From an uncultured Georgenia sp. (lineage in GTDB: Bacteria; Actinomycetota; Actinomycetes; Actinomycetales; Actinomycetaceae), in contig NZ_CALGNQ010000027.1 of the NCBI RefSeq assembly GCF_937958535.1, positions 1 to 8,753 of the forward strand: DNA of 8,753 nucleotides, written 5' to 3'. A program made the translations under genes and the position numbers. The notes beneath the pieces are model-generated. The model ran no database searches. It was not told where the DNA came from and saw only the letters and a program-made list of their open reading frames with translations. Below are positions 6,973-8,753 of this stretch, piece after piece; the first letter of the stretch is position 1; each line of letters begins with the position of its first letter.

Positions 6973-6976
6973 TGTA
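6971..6976 (-). promoter_or_regulatory. Possible -10 element of an internal phoH promoter
   Basis: TACACT on the minus strand matches TANNNT and would start transcription near 6964, about 49 bases before the phoH ATG. The only sizeable gap inside the conserved gene block is here. No good -35 element is visible. Confidence 0.35.
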
Positions 6977-7014
6977 ACGGCCACCGCGCCGCTGATCTTC
7001 CCGAATGTGCGCCT

Positions 7015-7773
7015 TCAGCCCCAGCGGTCCAGCCGTTGGGCGAGCAGGGCCGCCGCCACCGGGCCTGCGGTGGAGGTGCGCAGCACGTGGGGGCCGAGCC
7101 GGACGACGACGGCACCCCGGTCGGCGAGGTCGCTCACCTCGCGCTCGCTCAGGCCGCCCTCCGGGCCGACGACGAGGAGCACCTCGCCCGCGGCCGGCAG
7201 CGGGGCCGCGGAGATCGGCGTCGTCGCCTCCTCGTGGAGGACCAGGACGCTGCCCCCGGCGGCCACCACCTCCTCCACGCGGGGCAGCAGGGCGCGGCCG
7301 TGGACGAGGTCGGCGACGTGCGGGACCCACGCCCGGCGGGACTGCTTGGCAGCGGCGAGGGCGACGGCGCGCCACCGGTCCCGGCCCCGCGCGGCCTTCG
7401 GGCCGGTCCACACCGACACGCAGCGCTCGCTCTGCCAGGGGACGACGGCGTCGATGCCGACCTCTGTCGCCGTCTCGACGGCGTCCTCGTCGCGGCCGCC
7501 CTTGGCCAGGGCCTGGACCAGGGTGAGACGCACGGGCGGCTCGGGCTCGTGGGAGACGTCCTCGACCCGGACGGTGAGCTCGTCGCCCGCCGCGGTGAGG
7601 ACCTGGCCGCGGGCGCGGGTCCCGGCGCCGTCGACGACGTCGACGGTCTCCCCCGGCCGCAGCCGGCGGACGGTCACCGCGTGCCGGCCCTCGCGGCCGC
7701 GCACGGCGAGCGTGCTGCCGGGGCGCGCGGCGGCGAGGTCCTCCGGCTCGCCGAGGAAGACGGGTGCGGTCAT
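7015..7773 (-). CDS. rsmE: 16S rRNA (uracil-1498-N3)-methyltransferase RsmE
   Basis: RsmE is a SPOUT-class enzyme that uses S-adenosylmethionine to methylate U1498 of 16S rRNA in the assembled 30S subunit. The 252-residue protein has an N-terminal PUA-like RNA-binding barrel (about 1-75, with GREGRHAVTVRRLRPGE) and a SPOUT domain with the family motifs: ALAKGGRDEDAVETATEVGI (88-107), RWRAVALAAAKQSRRAWVP (133-151), LVVGPEGGLSEREV (200-213) and the knot segment RLGPHVLRTSTAGPVAA (225-241). The GPEGG and LR-T-TA residues that bind the methyl donor are intact. The ATG (7773-7771) shares one base with the dnaJ stop (TGATG) and lacks a clear ribosome site, so it is probably read by translational coupling. 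The dnaJ-rsmE pair is common in actinobacteria. Confidence 0.97.
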   Translation of the reverse strand: MTAPVFLGEPEDLAAARPGSTLAVRGREGRHAVTVRRLRPGETVDVVDGAGTRARGQVLTAAGDELTVRVEDVSHEPEPPVRLTLVQALAKGGRDEDAVETATEVGIDAVVPWQSERCVSVWTGPKAARGRDRWRAVALAAAKQSRRAWVPHVADLVHGRALLPRVEEVVAAGGSVLVLHEEATTPISAAPLPAAGEVLLVVGPEGGLSEREVSDLADRGAVVVRLGPHVLRTSTAGPVAAALLAQRLDRWG

Positions 7774-8753
7774 CAGCGCCCGGCGAACTTGTCCCGCAGC
7801 CGGGAGAAGACGCCGTTGGTGGCCGGGGCGAGCCGGGGCTCGGCCCGCTCCTCACCGCGCAGCGCAGCCAGCTCCTCGAGCAGCTCGCGCTGGCGGTCGT
7901 CCAGGGCCGTGGGCACCTCGACGTCCACCTCGACCTTGAGGTCGCCGCGGCCGTGCCCGTTGAGGCGGCCGACGCCCAGGCCGGGCAGGGTGATGACCTC
8001 CTCGGGCTGGGTGCCCGGGGCGATGTCGATCTCCTGCGGGCCGTCGAAGGTGTCGAGGTGGAGGACGGTGCCGAGGGCGGCGGCCGTCATCGGCACCTGG
8101 ACCCGGGCGTAGAGGTCGTCGCCGCGGCGGGCGAAGACGGGGTGGGGCCGCACCCGCAGTTCGACGTAGAGGTCGCCGGGCGGGCCGCCGCCGGGTCCGA
8201 CCTCGCCGCTGCCGGTGAGCTTGATCCGGTTGCCGGTGTCCACGCCTGCGGGCACGGACACCGGGATCGACTTGCGGGTGCGCACCCGGCCCTGGCCGGA
8301 GCACTCCGGGCACGGGTCGGGGATGGTGGTGCCGTGGCCGCCGCAGGCCGAGCAGGGCGACGTCGTCATGACGTTGCCGAGGAAGGAGCGGGCCACCCGC
8401 TGGACCGAGCCGCGCCCGCCGCACACGGCACAGGTCTGCACGCTCGTGCCGGGCCGGGTGCAGGTGCCGTTGCAGGTGCCGCACAGGACGGCGGTCTCGA
8501 CCTGGATCTCCTCCTCGACACCGAACACGGCGTCCCGCAGGTCGATCTCCAGCCGGATGAGGGCGTCCTGGCCGCGCCGGCCGCGAGGGGCAGGCCCGCG
8601 GGTGGCGCCGGTGGCGGCCCCGAAGAACGTCTCGAAGATGTCGGAGAACCCGAAGCCCGCGCCGGTGCCCCCGTTGCCGCCCAGGGCCGACTCCCCGCCC
8701 AGGTCGTACATCTGGCGCTTCTCGGGGTTGGACAGCACCTCGTAGGCGCGCCC
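7773..8753 (-). CDS. dnaJ: Chaperone DnaJ, class I (5' end beyond right edge)
   Basis: DnaJ delivers unfolded proteins to DnaK and stimulates its ATPase. The window holds 326 residues and the stop. The frame is open to the right edge and begins inside the J-domain (GRAYEVLSNPEKRQMYD), so about 50 residues including the HPD motif are missing. Numbering from the edge, a short G/F-rich region (about 19-48, with GFSDIFETFFG) is followed by the zinc-finger domain: CGTCNGTC (91-98), CAVCGGRG (108-115), CSACGGHG (134-141), CPECSGQG (148-155). Two C-terminal substrate-binding barrels run from about 158 to 285. The first zinc repeat has Cys98 where the CxxCxGxG consensus has Gly. All eight metal-binding cysteines are present. 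Neighbouring rsmE and phoH indicate the DnaJ2-type locus, which in many actinobacteria follows hrcA; that gene is not in view here. Confidence 0.97.
   Translation of the reverse strand, partial: GRAYEVLSNPEKRQMYDLGGESALGGNGGTGAGFGFSDIFETFFGAATGATRGPAPRGRRGQDALIRLEIDLRDAVFGVEEEIQVETAVLCGTCNGTCTRPGTSVQTCAVCGGRGSVQRVARSFLGNVMTTSPCSACGGHGTTIPDPCPECSGQGRVRTRKSIPVSVPAGVDTGNRIKLTGSGEVGPGGGPPGDLYVELRVRPHPVFARRGDDLYARVQVPMTAAALGTVLHLDTFDGPQEIDIAPGTQPEEVITLPGLGVGRLNGHGRGDLKVEVDVEVPTALDDRQRELLEELAALRGEERAEPRLAPATNGVFSRLRDKFAGR

Overview
The window is high-GC (roughly 70% or more) DNA whose genes all lie on the minus strand. GTG starts, 1-4 base stop/start overlaps, TANNNT -10 elements and the gene order dnaJ-rsmE-phoH-ybeY-CBS/DUF21-era point to an actinobacterium. 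A genus cannot be named from the sequence alone.

Read in the direction of transcription (right to left), positions 8753-3206 hold the conserved housekeeping block. It starts with DnaJ (5' end cut by the right edge), then RsmE (16S rRNA m3U1498 methyltransferase), PhoH-type ATPase, YbeY endoribonuclease, a CorC/HlyC-like DUF21-CBS membrane protein and the GTPase Era. DnaJ/rsmE, phoH/ybeY and the CBS-protein/era pairs share bases at their stop/start junctions, and ybeY and the CBS protein are one base apart. The block therefore looks translationally coupled, with one break of about 99 bp before phoH that carries a possible internal promoter and a dyad. RsmE, YbeY and Era all act on 16S rRNA or the 30S subunit and PhoH is YbeY's usual partner, so the block links protein folding, rRNA maturation and ribosome quality control.

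A 174-bp gap (3032-3205) with a terminator-like hairpin separates era from less conserved genes. First is a membrane-anchored serine alpha/beta hydrolase with four C-terminal membrane helices (3031-1550), whose GTG start sits exactly where a leaderless transcript would begin. After another hairpin and a possible promoter comes a soluble PP2C-type Ser/Thr phosphatase (1462-653). It overlaps the start of a protein resembling the N-terminal part of actinobacterial FHA-domain proteins (656-1, cut by the left edge), which contains an in-frame 36-bp tandem repeat. The last two look like a phospho-signalling module continuing beyond the window.

No tRNA, rRNA, CRISPR array, insertion sequence or phage gene was seen. 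No clearly new defence or biosynthetic system is visible. The points most worth checking are the leaderless hydrolase promoter with its adjacent palindrome, the dyad over the phoH promoter, the altered first zinc-binding repeat in DnaJ, and the PP2C/FHA-like pair.
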